Source: Acinetobacter modestus (GTDB taxonomy: Bacteria; Pseudomonadota; Gammaproteobacteria; Pseudomonadales; Moraxellaceae). From it: a stretch of 64,000 nt of DNA. The stretch lies in assembly GCF_014636095.1 (NCBI RefSeq), contig NZ_BMDV01000001.1:436610-500609 (forward strand), given 5' to 3'. This document shows, piece by piece, positions 19,033 through 28,212 of this stretch (position 1 is the first letter of the stretch; the number at the start of each line of letters is the position of its first letter). The notes beneath the pieces were generated by a model. That model ran no database searches and was not told the DNA's origin. It worked only from the letters and a program-made list of their open reading frames with translations. The position numbers and the translations under genes are program-made.

Positions 19033-20225
19033 AGAGATTTCCTAATCGATAACGTACTAGAAGAAAGCAGATGATTCGATTTGCTATGTGCTGAAAGTTC
19101 GGTTTTACCCCAATCTGGACTTTCCCCCCAATAATGCAATTGCACCCCTAAGGATTCATAAAACAACTGTGTATCTTTAGACACATGATGACCCACAACT
19201 AATGCTGTCTTTAAACGAGCGAAACCTAGCTCTTCAAGAATGACTTGGTTAAAAAGAGCCAATATCAATCTATGCACTAAGTGCATTTTTTTCTGCTTTT
19301 GTTTTTGCTCTACAGCATGCTGATAAGTTTGATAAAGCCAAGTTTGGGATTGTGGAAGACGTTGTAGAATTCGTTGGCGAACTCGTTCATAAGTTGCTTG
19401 AGAACCAAGCACTAAAGTCGGCGATATGAGTTGTCGATCCTGATCACGAGTGTTCAATGTTTCTGGAATATTTAGGCAAAAACCCGCCAACAACCAAGCC
19501 GACCAAAGATAACGAATATGGCCAACACTAGAAAAAGCTCGTGCAATAAATGCCTGCTCATCTTTTCCAATTTGATATTGCTCAACTAACTGATGTGCTT
19601 CATTAATTAAGCTCTCATGACTGTAATGGATACTTTGTTGCTTATTCTGTTCTATTTGATGAAAACTGAAAGCAATACCTAAATTATCAATAATTAAACT
19701 TTTAAAGCTTACTTGGTATTTTGTTTTATTACTTTCAAACAATGTAGAAAGACTGATGATATATTCACGATCAAAATGATGTAGATGATTTTCTTCAATG
19801 TAAAAAATATAAGTTGGATGATAATTAAGAGCATCTAATGAAACTAACTGCTCAATCAAAAGATAGTCTGGTTTTAAAATAGATAAATGTTCTAATATCT
19901 GATCAGTTTGAAGAAGGTCATCAGACTGATCAATCAATTGGACTCGCCCACCTAATGCTTGTACAGCCAAACTAATTGCAATCACATCAACATTCGGATT
20001 ACTGATGATGACAAAAAGCTGTTCTTTTTGAAAACTATACTCTCGCAACGCAGATGCATAGTGCTCGCTTAATGCTAATAATTGTTCCCATGTCCATTTC
20101 TGCCAAAGACCCATTTTTTTATGTCTTAAAGCAATTGCATTAGGTTGTGTGCTCGCATGGTGCACCAATAATGAAACGAGATTTTTGGAATATTCTGACA
20201 CTTCGCAATACATCCCACCCATCAT
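19029..20225 (-). CDS. Degenerate AMP-binding (acyl-CoA synthetase-like) protein in an ABC operon
   Basis: This 398-residue protein has the N-terminal part of the ANL fold: LVHHASTQPNAIALRHKKMG, WTWEQLLALSEHYASAL, LFVIISNPNVDVIAISLAVQ, ALGGRVQLIDQSD. The glycine-rich TSGTTG-type phosphate loop expected after about residue 160 is missing, and there is no C-terminal adenylation lid domain; typical members are 500-600 residues. It is therefore unlikely to activate a carboxylate in the normal way. It heads the Liv-like operon and overlaps livG by 4 bases. Acyl-CoA-synthetase-like genes at the head of such operons occur elsewhere, but this copy looks stripped. The role is unknown. Confidence 0.65.
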   Translation of the reverse strand: MMGGMYCEVSEYSKNLVSLLVHHASTQPNAIALRHKKMGLWQKWTWEQLLALSEHYASALREYSFQKEQLFVIISNPNVDVIAISLAVQALGGRVQLIDQSDDLLQTDQILEHLSILKPDYLLIEQLVSLDALNYHPTYIFYIEENHLHHFDREYIISLSTLFESNKTKYQVSFKSLIIDNLGIAFSFHQIEQNKQQSIHYSHESLINEAHQLVEQYQIGKDEQAFIARAFSSVGHIRYLWSAWLLAGFCLNIPETLNTRDQDRQLISPTLVLGSQATYERVRQRILQRLPQSQTWLYQTYQHAVEQKQKQKKMHLVHRLILALFNQVILEELGFARLKTALVVGHHVSKDTQLFYESLGVQLHYWGESPDWGKTELSAHSKSNHLLSSSTLSIRKSL

Positions 20226-20481
20226 GAACTTATTAAGACGGGTTTAAAGTTAAATATTGCTTAAGGTATTTCAATTTACATGCCACATTTTATTTTAATA
20301 AATATCAAAAACTTAAACTAAAAATATATTTTTAACTGCTTGTTTCTTTTAAAAAGTTGCTTATGTAATGTTTGTTCAGCAACAGATATGTAATCTGTGC
20401 TACAAATAAATTTTGAAATAGCTATTTTATAGCTCGAATTTTCTATCCGTACAGCAGACTGGTTCAACGATTTCAATTGAA

Positions 20482-20701
20482 ATGCAAGATTGCTATCTTC
20501 ATGTACATGAGGTGATAAATCCTGAACAAAAAGAGATAAATTTTAAAGAAGGCTACGAATCACTTAAAAAATTCTGAATTAATAGAAGCACAGGAAGAAC
20601 TAGACATCGTTAATCTGATGAAAATTGCAGAAGAATCAATGACCGCTTACAAGGCATGTAAATCAAGAATGGATAATGTACAACTAGCATTAAATGTTTA
20701 A
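20482..20701 (+). pseudogene. xseB: Frameshifted xseB (exodeoxyribonuclease VII small subunit) copy
   Basis: Two overlapping frames together give an XseB-like protein: FKEGYESLKK in the first, then NSELIEAQEELDIVNLMKI, AEESMTAYKACKSRMDNVQ and LALNV in the second. The frame changes inside a run of six A residues near 20560, a typical slippage site. No ribosome site or xseA lies nearby, so this is probably a dead extra copy of a housekeeping gene. Confidence 0.6.
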
Positions 20702-20763
20702 TTCAACGCTAGTTAATTTACTGTATGTGATAAGAAAAAATATCTATTTAACAGTTTGATTTT

Positions 20764-21168
20764 CTAGTTACCGCGATAAGTTGAATAACCATAGGGACTG
20801 AGTAACAAAGGAATGTGATAATGTTTAACAGTTCCATCCACTTTAAAAATCACAGGAACTTCTGGAAAAAAGGTCTGTTGCTTTTGTTGATTGAACCAAG
20901 CCTCAGTTTTAAAGGTCACTTTGTAAATCCCTTTTTCCAACGCTTTGTTCTCAGGATATAGCGCAGTAATCCGCCCATTTTCACCTGTAAATTTCTGATT
21001 CAATTTAATCCACTGATCACCAGAGCTTTTTTCAAGAACAACTTCAACATTTGCTGAAGGTAAACCATTTTCCAAATTAAGAACATGGACACTTAATGGG
21101 TTCGGTTCAGCAAATGCCGCTGAACTGAATAAGATGAGTGAATAAGGTAAGATTTTCTTTAACATCAT
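20764..21168 (-). CDS. Periplasmic 5-hydroxyisourate hydrolase (transthyretin-like)
   Basis: This 134-residue protein has a signal peptide cleaved after AAFA, then the HIUase pattern: SVHVLNLENGLPSANVEV, TGENGRI (conserved Arg) and KHYHIPLLLSPYGYSTYRG. It would hydrolyse hydroxyisourate in urate breakdown, here in the periplasm. The last motif is YRGN instead of the usual YRGS, so the conserved C-terminal Ser is replaced by Asn as the final residue. No other urate gene is near. It follows the GlcG-like gene by 7 bases, opposite a metal-type two-component system. Confidence 0.85.
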   Translation of the reverse strand: MMLKKILPYSLILFSSAAFAEPNPLSVHVLNLENGLPSANVEVVLEKSSGDQWIKLNQKFTGENGRITALYPENKALEKGIYKVTFKTEAWFNQQKQQTFFPEVPVIFKVDGTVKHYHIPLLLSPYGYSTYRGN

Positions 21169-21175
21169 AAACTCC

Positions 21176-21457
21176 TCACAGATTTTTCAATATTTGAATG
21201 GCTGATGTAGCACAGTAATCATCGTTTTTAGCACCGCCTGCTCCAGCCACGCCAATCGCTCCGACCACTTGATTTTGGTATCGAATAGGTAATCCACCAC
21301 CCAATAACAGCAGCTTAGAAACATTAGTCAAATTTTTTGCATCAGGATTACTATTTGCTGTTTGAAGATCCAATGAATAAACTTGCTTCAGCTCCACAGA
21401 GTGTGCAACAGTGCTACTGAACAGTAACGTTAAACCAAGAATTTTAAGCTTACTCAT
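21176..21457 (-). CDS. Shortened GlcG/HbpS-like protein, exported
   Basis: The ATG at 21455-21457 follows AGGAA and opens a clear signal peptide (cleavage after VAHS). A longer frame to 21520 would run through the operator and is unlikely. The mature part ends with LLLLGGGLPIRYQNQVVGAI and GVAGAGGAKNDDYCATSAI, the GlcG/HbpS hallmark. The N-terminal half of that domain (usually about 130-160 residues in total) is largely absent, leaving 93 residues with the signal. It is probably an internal-deletion form. Members bind haem or small ligands, but that may be lost here. Confidence 0.6.
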   Translation of the reverse strand: MSKLKILGLTLLFSSTVAHSVELKQVYSLDLQTANSNPDAKNLTNVSKLLLLGGGLPIRYQNQVVGAIGVAGAGGAKNDDYCATSAIQILKNL

Positions 21458-21513
21458 ATTGATTCCTGCCTGATATGCTTTGAAAATCTTAAACAAATCC
21501 ATTCCGCCACAGC

Positions 21514-21541
21514 ATGACAATCACATTACAAAATTGTCATG
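21514..21541. promoter_or_regulatory. CusR/CopR-like operator in divergent promoter
   Basis: A 9-bp inverted repeat (CATGACAAT and ATTGTCATG) spans 21513-21541. Within it, TTACAAAATTGTCAT matches the TGACAANNTTGTCA box of CusR/CopR-type regulators with one mismatch. It lies just before the response regulator gene and opposite the GlcG-like gene, fitting control of both. Confidence 0.65.
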
Positions 21542-21563
21542 TTCACAAAGAGTCTGAACAAAA

Positions 21564-22235
21564 ATGTGTATTCTGATTATCGAAGATGAAACGAAGATCG
21601 CGTCTTATTTAGTAAAAGGCTTAATTGAGTCAGGCTATACAGCGGAGTGCGTCCATTCAGGACTAGAAGGTTTGGAAAGATTAAAAATGAAATCCTATTC
21701 TTTGGTGATTTTAGATGTCATGTTGCCTGATCTTGATGGCTGGGATGTATTGAAAATACTTCGCCAATTTTCTAAGGTACCCGTGATATTTCTAACTGCA
21801 AAGGATCAGATTTTAGATCGTGTCAAAGGCTTAGAGCTAGGTGCAGATGATTATTTAGCAAAACCATTTTCCTATATTGAATTACTTGCTCGCATCAAAA
21901 GTCTTTTAAGGCGCCAACAATATAATCAAGAAAATGAGCTCTCGATTGCATCATTAAAGATGGATTTAACACAACACAAAGTTTGGCGAGAAAATGCATT
22001 AATCGACCTCAGTAAGAAGGAATTTAACCTACTTCGATTTATGCTTTTGCATCAAGATGAAATTATTACGCGCCGCCAAATTGCTTCAGAAGTTTGGAAT
22101 ATTAACTTTGATACAGATACTAACTTTATCGATGTTGCTGTACGTCGCTTACGCAGCAAAATTGATGATGGGCATGATTTAAAGTTAATTCATACGATTC
22201 GGGGCTTAGGTTATAAGCTATCGGTTCAAGCATGA
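21564..22235 (+). CDS. OmpR-family response regulator (heavy-metal CusR/IrlR type)
   Basis: This 223-residue protein has a receiver domain with phospho-acceptor Asp51 in VILDVMLPDLDGWD, conserved EDE at the start, a Thr in FLTAKD and a Lys in LAKPFSYIE, followed by a winged helix (DLSKKEFNLLRFML, GLGYKLS). The closest pattern is the heavy-metal regulator subgroup. Its stop overlaps the kinase start. It probably binds the inverted repeat at 21513-21541. Confidence 0.88.
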   Translation: MCILIIEDETKIASYLVKGLIESGYTAECVHSGLEGLERLKMKSYSLVILDVMLPDLDGWDVLKILRQFSKVPVIFLTAKDQILDRVKGLELGADDYLAKPFSYIELLARIKSLLRRQQYNQENELSIASLKMDLTQHKVWRENALIDLSKKEFNLLRFMLLHQDEIITRRQIASEVWNINFDTDTNFIDVAVRRLRSKIDDGHDLKLIHTIRGLGYKLSVQA

Positions 22236-23617
22236 TGAATCATATCTTTCGCTCATTAGAATTGAGACTCACCCTACTAGTGACTTTTTGCAGCGCTCTC
22301 GTTTTATGCGTAGTGGCAATGATTAGTTATATTGGGATTAATCAAATTTTAATTATCCAACAAGATCGTGCTCTGACGGACCGAATTGAACGACTCGAAA
22401 TACTTCTACAAGATAGTGAAAATATAAATCAAATTATTGCTCGTCCTAAGCTCTATCAAAATATGTTAGGCAACCAAGATAACTTGTTTATTTTAATGGA
22501 TCATAATCAACGCTTGATTGATATTAATCCTTTAAATATTCCCCTTCCTAAATTAGCAACCTCAAGCAGCATCCAATTTACTGATTTGGCTCAGACCGAA
22601 CACCCAGCACGCTTGTCATGGAAAACGATCAACATTCATCAAAAGCCTTATTTGCTCATCGCAGGCAAGCAATGGTCTGAACGTCTCAATATTCTTGAAC
22701 CATTCCGTAACGGTTTAATGGTTTCAGTAAGCATCGGGGTTGTATTGATTTTTATATTGTCTGCTCTGGCTAGCCATTTTGGACTCAGTACTTTAAGAAA
22801 ACTGCAACAACAAACTCAGGCAATTAATGTCCATCAATTGCAGCAAAGAATTCAGCTTGATCAAGCTCCATCTGAAATTGAACAACTGACAGCAGACATC
22901 AATACCATGCTGAACCGAATTGAAATCGGTTACCAGCAACTCAACCGATTCTCAGAAGACATTGCACATGAATTTAGGACTCCTCTAAACAACCTGATTG
23001 GACAAACGGAAATCATGCTCATGGGTGAGCGTACAGATGAACAATATAAAGAACTGCTGTATTCAAATTTAGAAGATTACCAACGCCTGAAACGAATGAT
23101 TGATAGCATGCTGTTTCTTGCACGTGCGGATCGTCAGATGGTGATGTTAAATAAACAATGGATCGATCTACCCAACTTGATTGAGACGATTTGTGACATT
23201 TTTGAGCATCAAGCCGAAGAACAAGGTTGCCAGTTTATTTTGCAGTTAGAACAAACTCAGATATTGGCTGATCCTGAATTACTACAACGAGCGCTTTATA
23301 ATTTAATTTCAAATGCACTGACACATGGTGGTTTACAACGTCAGATTTATATTGGCAGTCGAAACAACCAACAAGATGATTCAAGCTTTACAACTAGCTT
23401 ATATGTGATCACCAGTGATACGAGTATTGCAAATGAGCATCTTGATTCTCTATTTGAACGCTTTTATCAATGTACTTCTAGCCGCCATCAAAGCAGCCAA
23501 ACTGGAGGTCTCGGTTTATCCATCGTTGCCTCAATTATGACCCTTCATCAAGGTGATTATTTGGCTTACAATACTCCAGATGGTATTTGCTTTGAGCTCA
23601 TTTTTTCTGAAATTTAG
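22232..23617 (+). CDS. Sensor histidine kinase (CusS-like)
   Basis: This 461-residue kinase has two membrane helices (about residues 10-35 and 160-185) flanking a periplasmic sensor, then HAMP, a phospho-acceptor His in SEDIAHEFRTPLNNLIGQ, an N-box ALYNLISNALTHG and GGLGLSIVASIM. The start ATG overlaps the regulator's stop by 4 bases. The neighbours suggest that it senses a periplasmic signal affecting the hydroxyisourate hydrolase/GlcG pair. The ligand is unknown. Confidence 0.85.
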   Translation: MMNHIFRSLELRLTLLVTFCSALVLCVVAMISYIGINQILIIQQDRALTDRIERLEILLQDSENINQIIARPKLYQNMLGNQDNLFILMDHNQRLIDINPLNIPLPKLATSSSIQFTDLAQTEHPARLSWKTINIHQKPYLLIAGKQWSERLNILEPFRNGLMVSVSIGVVLIFILSALASHFGLSTLRKLQQQTQAINVHQLQQRIQLDQAPSEIEQLTADINTMLNRIEIGYQQLNRFSEDIAHEFRTPLNNLIGQTEIMLMGERTDEQYKELLYSNLEDYQRLKRMIDSMLFLARADRQMVMLNKQWIDLPNLIETICDIFEHQAEEQGCQFILQLEQTQILADPELLQRALYNLISNALTHGGLQRQIYIGSRNNQQDDSSFTTSLYVITSDTSIANEHLDSLFERFYQCTSSRHQSSQTGGLGLSIVASIMTLHQGDYLAYNTPDGICFELIFSEI

Positions 23618-24104
23618 TTATCGAAAACTATGAAATATATCTTTATTTATTTTCAAAAATTGACTTCCTAACTGTCTTCCATCAATCCAAAAATCAGTGG
23701 TGTCATAGTAATTTTCTTGCTGATAATCTCCTAACGTTTTGCTTTGTCCAACCATCTGCTTAGATGAGAAAATTGTTTCCTGAAAGTTAGTGCAACAACA
23801 TAATGTTGAATCTCGCTAGCTAATAAAGCAGCGTTTGATAACTTGCCGTGATATTTTGATTTTACTCATGACCAAACATGAATTTAATAATGGTCATATT
23901 AGCAACTCTAGTGATTCAAATTGTCATTGCCTTTATTTAATCACTTTAATAATTTGAGATAGGATTTTTTGTAGCAAGTATCTTGTTGAATTAATTCAAA
24001 ACCATATTTCCTATATGTTACATGTTCAAATCATAATTTGGTTATTCAACTACACACACGAGAAGTAATTAATTTAGCCAAAATAAATTGGGGGCAACAA
24101 AACG
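23618..24104. other. Intergenic, with a possible minus-strand gene remnant
   Basis: No intact gene is seen in these 487 bases. On the minus strand, 23618 to about 23800 is open and reads like a protein C-terminus (TLGDYQQENYYDTTDFWIDG, then GSQFLKINKDIF and a stop), without any start or ribosome site. It is probably debris of a lost gene. The right part is AT-rich leader for the hydrolase gene. Confidence 0.3.
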
Positions 24105-25106
24105 ATGAGTAAAAATGAATTAGGAACTGTTTTGAATCAGCCCACTATTGATGTTAAAGAATTATATCAACAATGGGGAGTGTCAACTCCTTGGCGTTCA
24201 ACAGGTAGATTCGAACCTTTACAGATATTTGCGGGTAAGCTTTTGTATCGCCAAACCTTATACAATGAAAGTAGGTTTTATGGATTTAAACTTCACCATC
24301 ATCAAATTGATGGCTTCCAAGTACATTGGTTAAGTAATAAAAAAAATAAGAAATCAAAGGGATCAATATTGTTAATTCATGGATTAAGTGCGGATAAATC
24401 ACATTGGGTGCGATTCGCGCGTTATCTTGCTAAGGACTATCATGTCATCATTCCTGATTTACCTGCACATGGTCAGACTGGCTATTTATCAAATGCTGAT
24501 TACAGTGTGGAGAGACAAGCTCGACGAATGATCGAGTTATTGGATCATTTAGGTATAAATCAAGTTCACGTACTTGGAAATTCAATGGGAGGTTTTATAA
24601 GCATTTCCATGGCTCACAAATGGTCTCATCGAATAGCTAGCTTAGGACTTTTAAATTCTGCGGGTTTAAAACCAAGAACTCACAGTGTATTGGAAGCAGC
24701 ATTTCATGGAGCTAAAAATCCATTTATTGTAAATTCAGTTTCAGAATTTAATGACTTATTATCATTAGCTGCATCAAAGCAGCAATGGATGCCCTATTCT
24801 GTAAGATTAATGCTTGCTAAGCAGTTAGCTGATCGACGAGAGCGCTTGTTTAAATTATCTTTACAAGTAATGCAGGAAATAACTGAGTTTAATTGCGCAG
24901 AGAAAAGTAAAGATGCTTTTAAGATGTCAACACTTGTAATTTGGGGTGAAGAAGACAAATTACTTGATGTAGATATGTTAGAGCATTTTGTTGAGATTAT
25001 TCCACATGCCCATTCAGTGAAATTACCTAATACTGGCCATATGCCAATGCTTGAATGTCCTAAGATAGCAGCAAAGCATTATAAAAGATTCATTAATACT
25101 TTATAG
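24105..25106 (+). CDS. Alpha/beta hydrolase
   Basis: This 333-residue alpha/beta hydrolase has oxyanion motif ILLIHGLSADKSHW, nucleophile elbow GNSMGG (Ser), Asp in VIWGEEDKLLD and His in PNTGHMPMLE, so the triad is complete. GGGGG lies 12 bases before the ATG. There is no signal peptide. It is closest in style to lipase/esterase or meta-cleavage hydrolases; the substrate is unknown. It precedes a possibly related lipid/steroid-type gene group (epimerase, TetR, MBL, SDR). Confidence 0.8.
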   Translation: MSKNELGTVLNQPTIDVKELYQQWGVSTPWRSTGRFEPLQIFAGKLLYRQTLYNESRFYGFKLHHHQIDGFQVHWLSNKKNKKSKGSILLIHGLSADKSHWVRFARYLAKDYHVIIPDLPAHGQTGYLSNADYSVERQARRMIELLDHLGINQVHVLGNSMGGFISISMAHKWSHRIASLGLLNSAGLKPRTHSVLEAAFHGAKNPFIVNSVSEFNDLLSLAASKQQWMPYSVRLMLAKQLADRRERLFKLSLQVMQEITEFNCAEKSKDAFKMSTLVIWGEEDKLLDVDMLEHFVEIIPHAHSVKLPNTGHMPMLECPKIAAKHYKRFINTL

Positions 25107-25228
25107 CATCCATTCTGATGATCAGATATGAATAACTTTGCCAAACCTTTAAGGTAGAATTCAGCTGCATGAAATGAACAATTAGAGAGCAATGAGTAAC
25201 CATAAATTTATAAATAAATTTCGAGCAT

Positions 25229-25255
25229 AAAAAACCACGTTGGGGAAACGTGGTT
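25229..25255 (-). terminator. Rho-independent terminator of the epimerase/TetR unit
   Basis: A 9-bp stem (AACCACGTT with AACGTGGTT) is followed on the minus strand by six T residues. It lies 115 bases behind the epimerase-like gene. Confidence 0.75.
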
Positions 25256-25369
25256 GAGGTGTCATTTTGCTTAAAGTGTTATGGTCATATACTTCAGTTA
25301 ATTTAAAAGCCCTTATTGAAACTATATTTAAAAACTCATATTAAATCATTATTATAAATAATAATTTAT

Positions 25370-26350
25370 TTATAAAAATTTAGTATCTCGTAACCATTTT
25401 TCAGTTAAAAGCATTCCCTCAACAAGATTAATTTTGGGTTCATAACCCACCTGAGTTCGAATTTTATCAATTGAATAGCCGCTGTTTCTCGTTAACATTG
25501 CAAGAGAGCTGCTACTAATTTCTGTGTTTTGTTTCAGTATATTTGATAATAGCCATTCACTGCTTTTTGTTAATCTTTTAGCTAAACCCGTTTCCAATAA
25601 AATTGGCCTTCCTTTTTTCCCTGCCCATCGCCAATGATGACTAAAGAAATCCAAACAGCTCACATCTACCCCGTCAGTGATATTATAAATCTGTCCTGAT
25701 GTTTGAGACTGTATCGCTACTCCTAAAATTCCATCCAATAAATTATCGATGTAAACAGGACTAAAAATTCCCTGACCTTTTGCAGGTAAAATAAATTGAT
25801 TTTTTTTAATAAGTGAAAGCGGGATAGTGACCCAAGGTCTAGAACCTGGTCCGTATACATCTCCTGGACGAATAATACTACACCCTATTTCGCCGCTACT
25901 ATGTGCAGCAAGTGCTGCATGTTCACTCGCAGCTTTGGCATCACAATATGAATGCCCTGTAAGTAAACAGATATCATCCGTTTCAGATCTTTGGCTATTA
26001 AAATCTAAGCCATAAGCTGCAATAGATGAAAGATGAATTAGGCGTGTACTATCTCCTAATACAGCGGCTTCAACAACTTTGCGCACACTTCCAACACTGA
26101 CTTTGCGATATAACTCTGGGCTTGCTGTATTTGACACAACAGCTGCTGTATGAATCACTAACTCACAGCCTTTAGCAAGTTTTTGCCATTCACCTGAGTC
26201 AGCTACATTGCCAGAATGAATATTTAATTCAGGCTTACTATTTAAATCAACACCGATGACCTCACTCCCTAACTCACGGAATCTATTGGCAATAGAATGC
26301 CCAATAAATCCACCAGCACCAGTAATGAACACTTTTTTAGGTATATTCAT
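25370..26350 (-). CDS. NAD-dependent epimerase/3-beta-HSD-like dehydrogenase
   Basis: This 326-residue extended short-chain dehydrogenase has a nucleotide-binding GAGGFIGHSIA at the N-terminus, VIHTAAVVSNT near residue 65, SSIAAYG, and the catalytic Tyr/Lys in HSYCDAKAASEHA near 135, then IIRPGDVYGPG. This is the 3-beta-hydroxysteroid dehydrogenase/epimerase pattern. It follows the TetR gene by 19 bases and is probably co-transcribed with it. The substrate is unknown. Confidence 0.82.
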   Translation of the reverse strand: MNIPKKVFITGAGGFIGHSIANRFRELGSEVIGVDLNSKPELNIHSGNVADSGEWQKLAKGCELVIHTAAVVSNTASPELYRKVSVGSVRKVVEAAVLGDSTRLIHLSSIAAYGLDFNSQRSETDDICLLTGHSYCDAKAASEHAALAAHSSGEIGCSIIRPGDVYGPGSRPWVTIPLSLIKKNQFILPAKGQGIFSPVYIDNLLDGILGVAIQSQTSGQIYNITDGVDVSCLDFFSHHWRWAGKKGRPILLETGLAKRLTKSSEWLLSNILKQNTEISSSSLAMLTRNSGYSIDKIRTQVGYEPKINLVEGMLLTEKWLRDTKFL

Positions 26351-26369
26351 AAAACTCCATTTTAATTAT

Positions 26370-27032
26370 CTACAATGACATATCAGTTCCAATACCCTGA
26401 AAAAGCGTATTAAAAGCAAAAATCATTTCTTCCGTTAATTGCTCTAAACTTAAAGCTCTATTCACTAACCAATCTGCCATTAATTCATTAATACCACCGA
26501 CAATAGCTATTGCTAACCAATGATAATTCCGTTTGGGCAACTGCTTTTGTATAACGAGTGCATCCATAAAGGTCTCTACATGAGAAGCAATTTTATAGAT
26601 GACCTCTCGACGTCGTCTTTCAATTAGCTCGCTAGCACCAACAACTTCGATAACACCAATTTGTGCACGACGTGTATCTTTTAAATAGTGATGTACTAAA
26701 GCCTGAATTAACCCCTCCATTCGTTGATTCAAAGTCTGATATTCGGTCATCATCGCTGTTAGCAAACCCAACTCTAACTCTTCAATCATTTGATTGTATA
26801 AAGCCAGTAATAAAGCTTCTCGACCATCAAACAGTTGATAAAAGTGGCGCGTTGTTACTTTGGACTCTGCACATAATGCTTCGATTGTTGTATTGGCATA
26901 ACCCTGCTTAGAAAACAGTTCTAAAGCAGCATCTAACAAACGTTCTCGTCTTTCTAAAACCCTTTCCTCGGCATTTTTTTTACCATAAACACGCTTAACC
27001 TTTGATTCAGATGATATTTTTAAATTTGACAA
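26370..27032 (-). CDS. TetR-family transcriptional regulator
   Basis: This 220-residue protein has an N-terminal TetR HTH (RERLLDAALELFSKQGYANT, then TTRHFYQLFDGREALLLALY) and a helical ligand domain. It is divergent from the MBL-like/SDR pair and upstream of the epimerase gene, so it probably represses both units from the 97-base gap at 27033-27129. The inducer is unknown. Confidence 0.85.
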   Translation of the reverse strand: MSNLKISSESKVKRVYGKKNAEERVLERRERLLDAALELFSKQGYANTTIEALCAESKVTTRHFYQLFDGREALLLALYNQMIEELELGLLTAMMTEYQTLNQRMEGLIQALVHHYLKDTRRAQIGVIEVVGASELIERRRREVIYKIASHVETFMDALVIQKQLPKRNYHWLAIAIVGGINELMADWLVNRALSLEQLTEEMIFAFNTLFQGIGTDMSL

Positions 27033-27129
27033 GAAATCTTTCCTAAATTATATTTCCATTAACAAACAAAGACAAGTTTTAAAACTGATCTTTGAACCGA
27101 ATTACAAACGATCGAATAAGGATATTAGC

Positions 27130-28194
27130 ATGAGCATTATTGCTCCATTTTCACATTTCAATGGTACTCGTGATGCGATACGCCCTTTAGAACGTATTGA
27201 TAATATTCGTGAAGCGGCAAAAGACTTCAGAAAAACAATGCTATCTAATCCGAAGGTGTTATTTTATAAAACATTTGAACTAATTCGAGTTCCTTATCCT
27301 TCAAAGTATGCTTATTTGAACGCATTCAATTTACCTACTCCATTTGTACATCTGTGTAATAAACTTTTTGTCATTCAATTCTCAAGTGACGAAGGTATTA
27401 AAACGCTTTTAGTAAGCCCATCTGACTGGGAAAATCAACGCGACACTCCATTTTTTGCACAACTTGATCAAAGCGCTGGGCTTCTTTCAAAACCTATGGA
27501 GCGTGTGGTAATTAAAGAATCAAATACTGTTTTAGGTGTGTTGCAACAGATTGGATTAAAACCTGAAGATATTGATTATATTAGCTATGATCATTTACAT
27601 ACACAGAATGTCTCACGCTGGCTAGGCGGAAATGGTCATAAAGCATTATTTCCAAATGCTAAATTATTAGTGATGAGAGAAGAATGGGAAAGCACACTTG
27701 CGCTATTACCTTGGCAAAATCAATGGTACTGCCCTGAGAATATTCAAGGAATTTCCTTAGATAGAGTTTTACTTTTAGATGACAGTGTTTTTTTAGGGGA
27801 TGGCTCTGTCGCAATTATGCGGACTAAAGGTCATACAGAAGGAAATCACTCAATCGTTGCACATACTGATCAAGGTTTATTAGTAACTTCTGAAAATGGT
27901 GTAAGTATGGATTCCTACTCTCCTCTTTACTCACGTATATCAGGTCTAGCAAATTTTGCAAAAACGACTGGAGCTGAAGTTATTATCAACGGTAATACTC
28001 TCGAATGTGGTAATGATCAATATCTATCAATGATTCAAGAAAAAGAGGTTGCAGGTCGTTGGCGTAAGGACGAACGTTTTTACAATATGGCACTCTCATC
28101 TGAGTCAGATGGTTTTTGGTTATTCCCTGGTACAACCCCAACTGTGCGCATGGGTGATTTAGAGTTTGGTCACTTAACTCTTCCGAAAAGATAA
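27130..28194 (+). CDS. Metallo-beta-lactamase-fold protein with altered metal site
   Basis: This 354-residue protein has the general layout of the MBL fold. A segment ISYDHLHTQNVSRWLGG near residue 160 stands where HxHxDH should be: the HxH is present but Asp-His is replaced by Gln-Asn. RTKGHTEGNHSIV near 240 keeps the later His, and LVTSENGVSMDSY replaces the usual Gly-Asp. It may have one metal or none. It lies 18 bases before an SDR gene and is divergent from a TetR regulator. Function is unknown; a lactone or ester hydrolase is possible. Confidence 0.6.
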   Translation: MSIIAPFSHFNGTRDAIRPLERIDNIREAAKDFRKTMLSNPKVLFYKTFELIRVPYPSKYAYLNAFNLPTPFVHLCNKLFVIQFSSDEGIKTLLVSPSDWENQRDTPFFAQLDQSAGLLSKPMERVVIKESNTVLGVLQQIGLKPEDIDYISYDHLHTQNVSRWLGGNGHKALFPNAKLLVMREEWESTLALLPWQNQWYCPENIQGISLDRVLLLDDSVFLGDGSVAIMRTKGHTEGNHSIVAHTDQGLLVTSENGVSMDSYSPLYSRISGLANFAKTTGAEVIINGNTLECGNDQYLSMIQEKEVAGRWRKDERFYNMALSSESDGFWLFPGTTPTVRMGDLEFGHLTLPKR

Positions 28195-28212
28195 TAAAAA
28201 AAGGATGATCAA

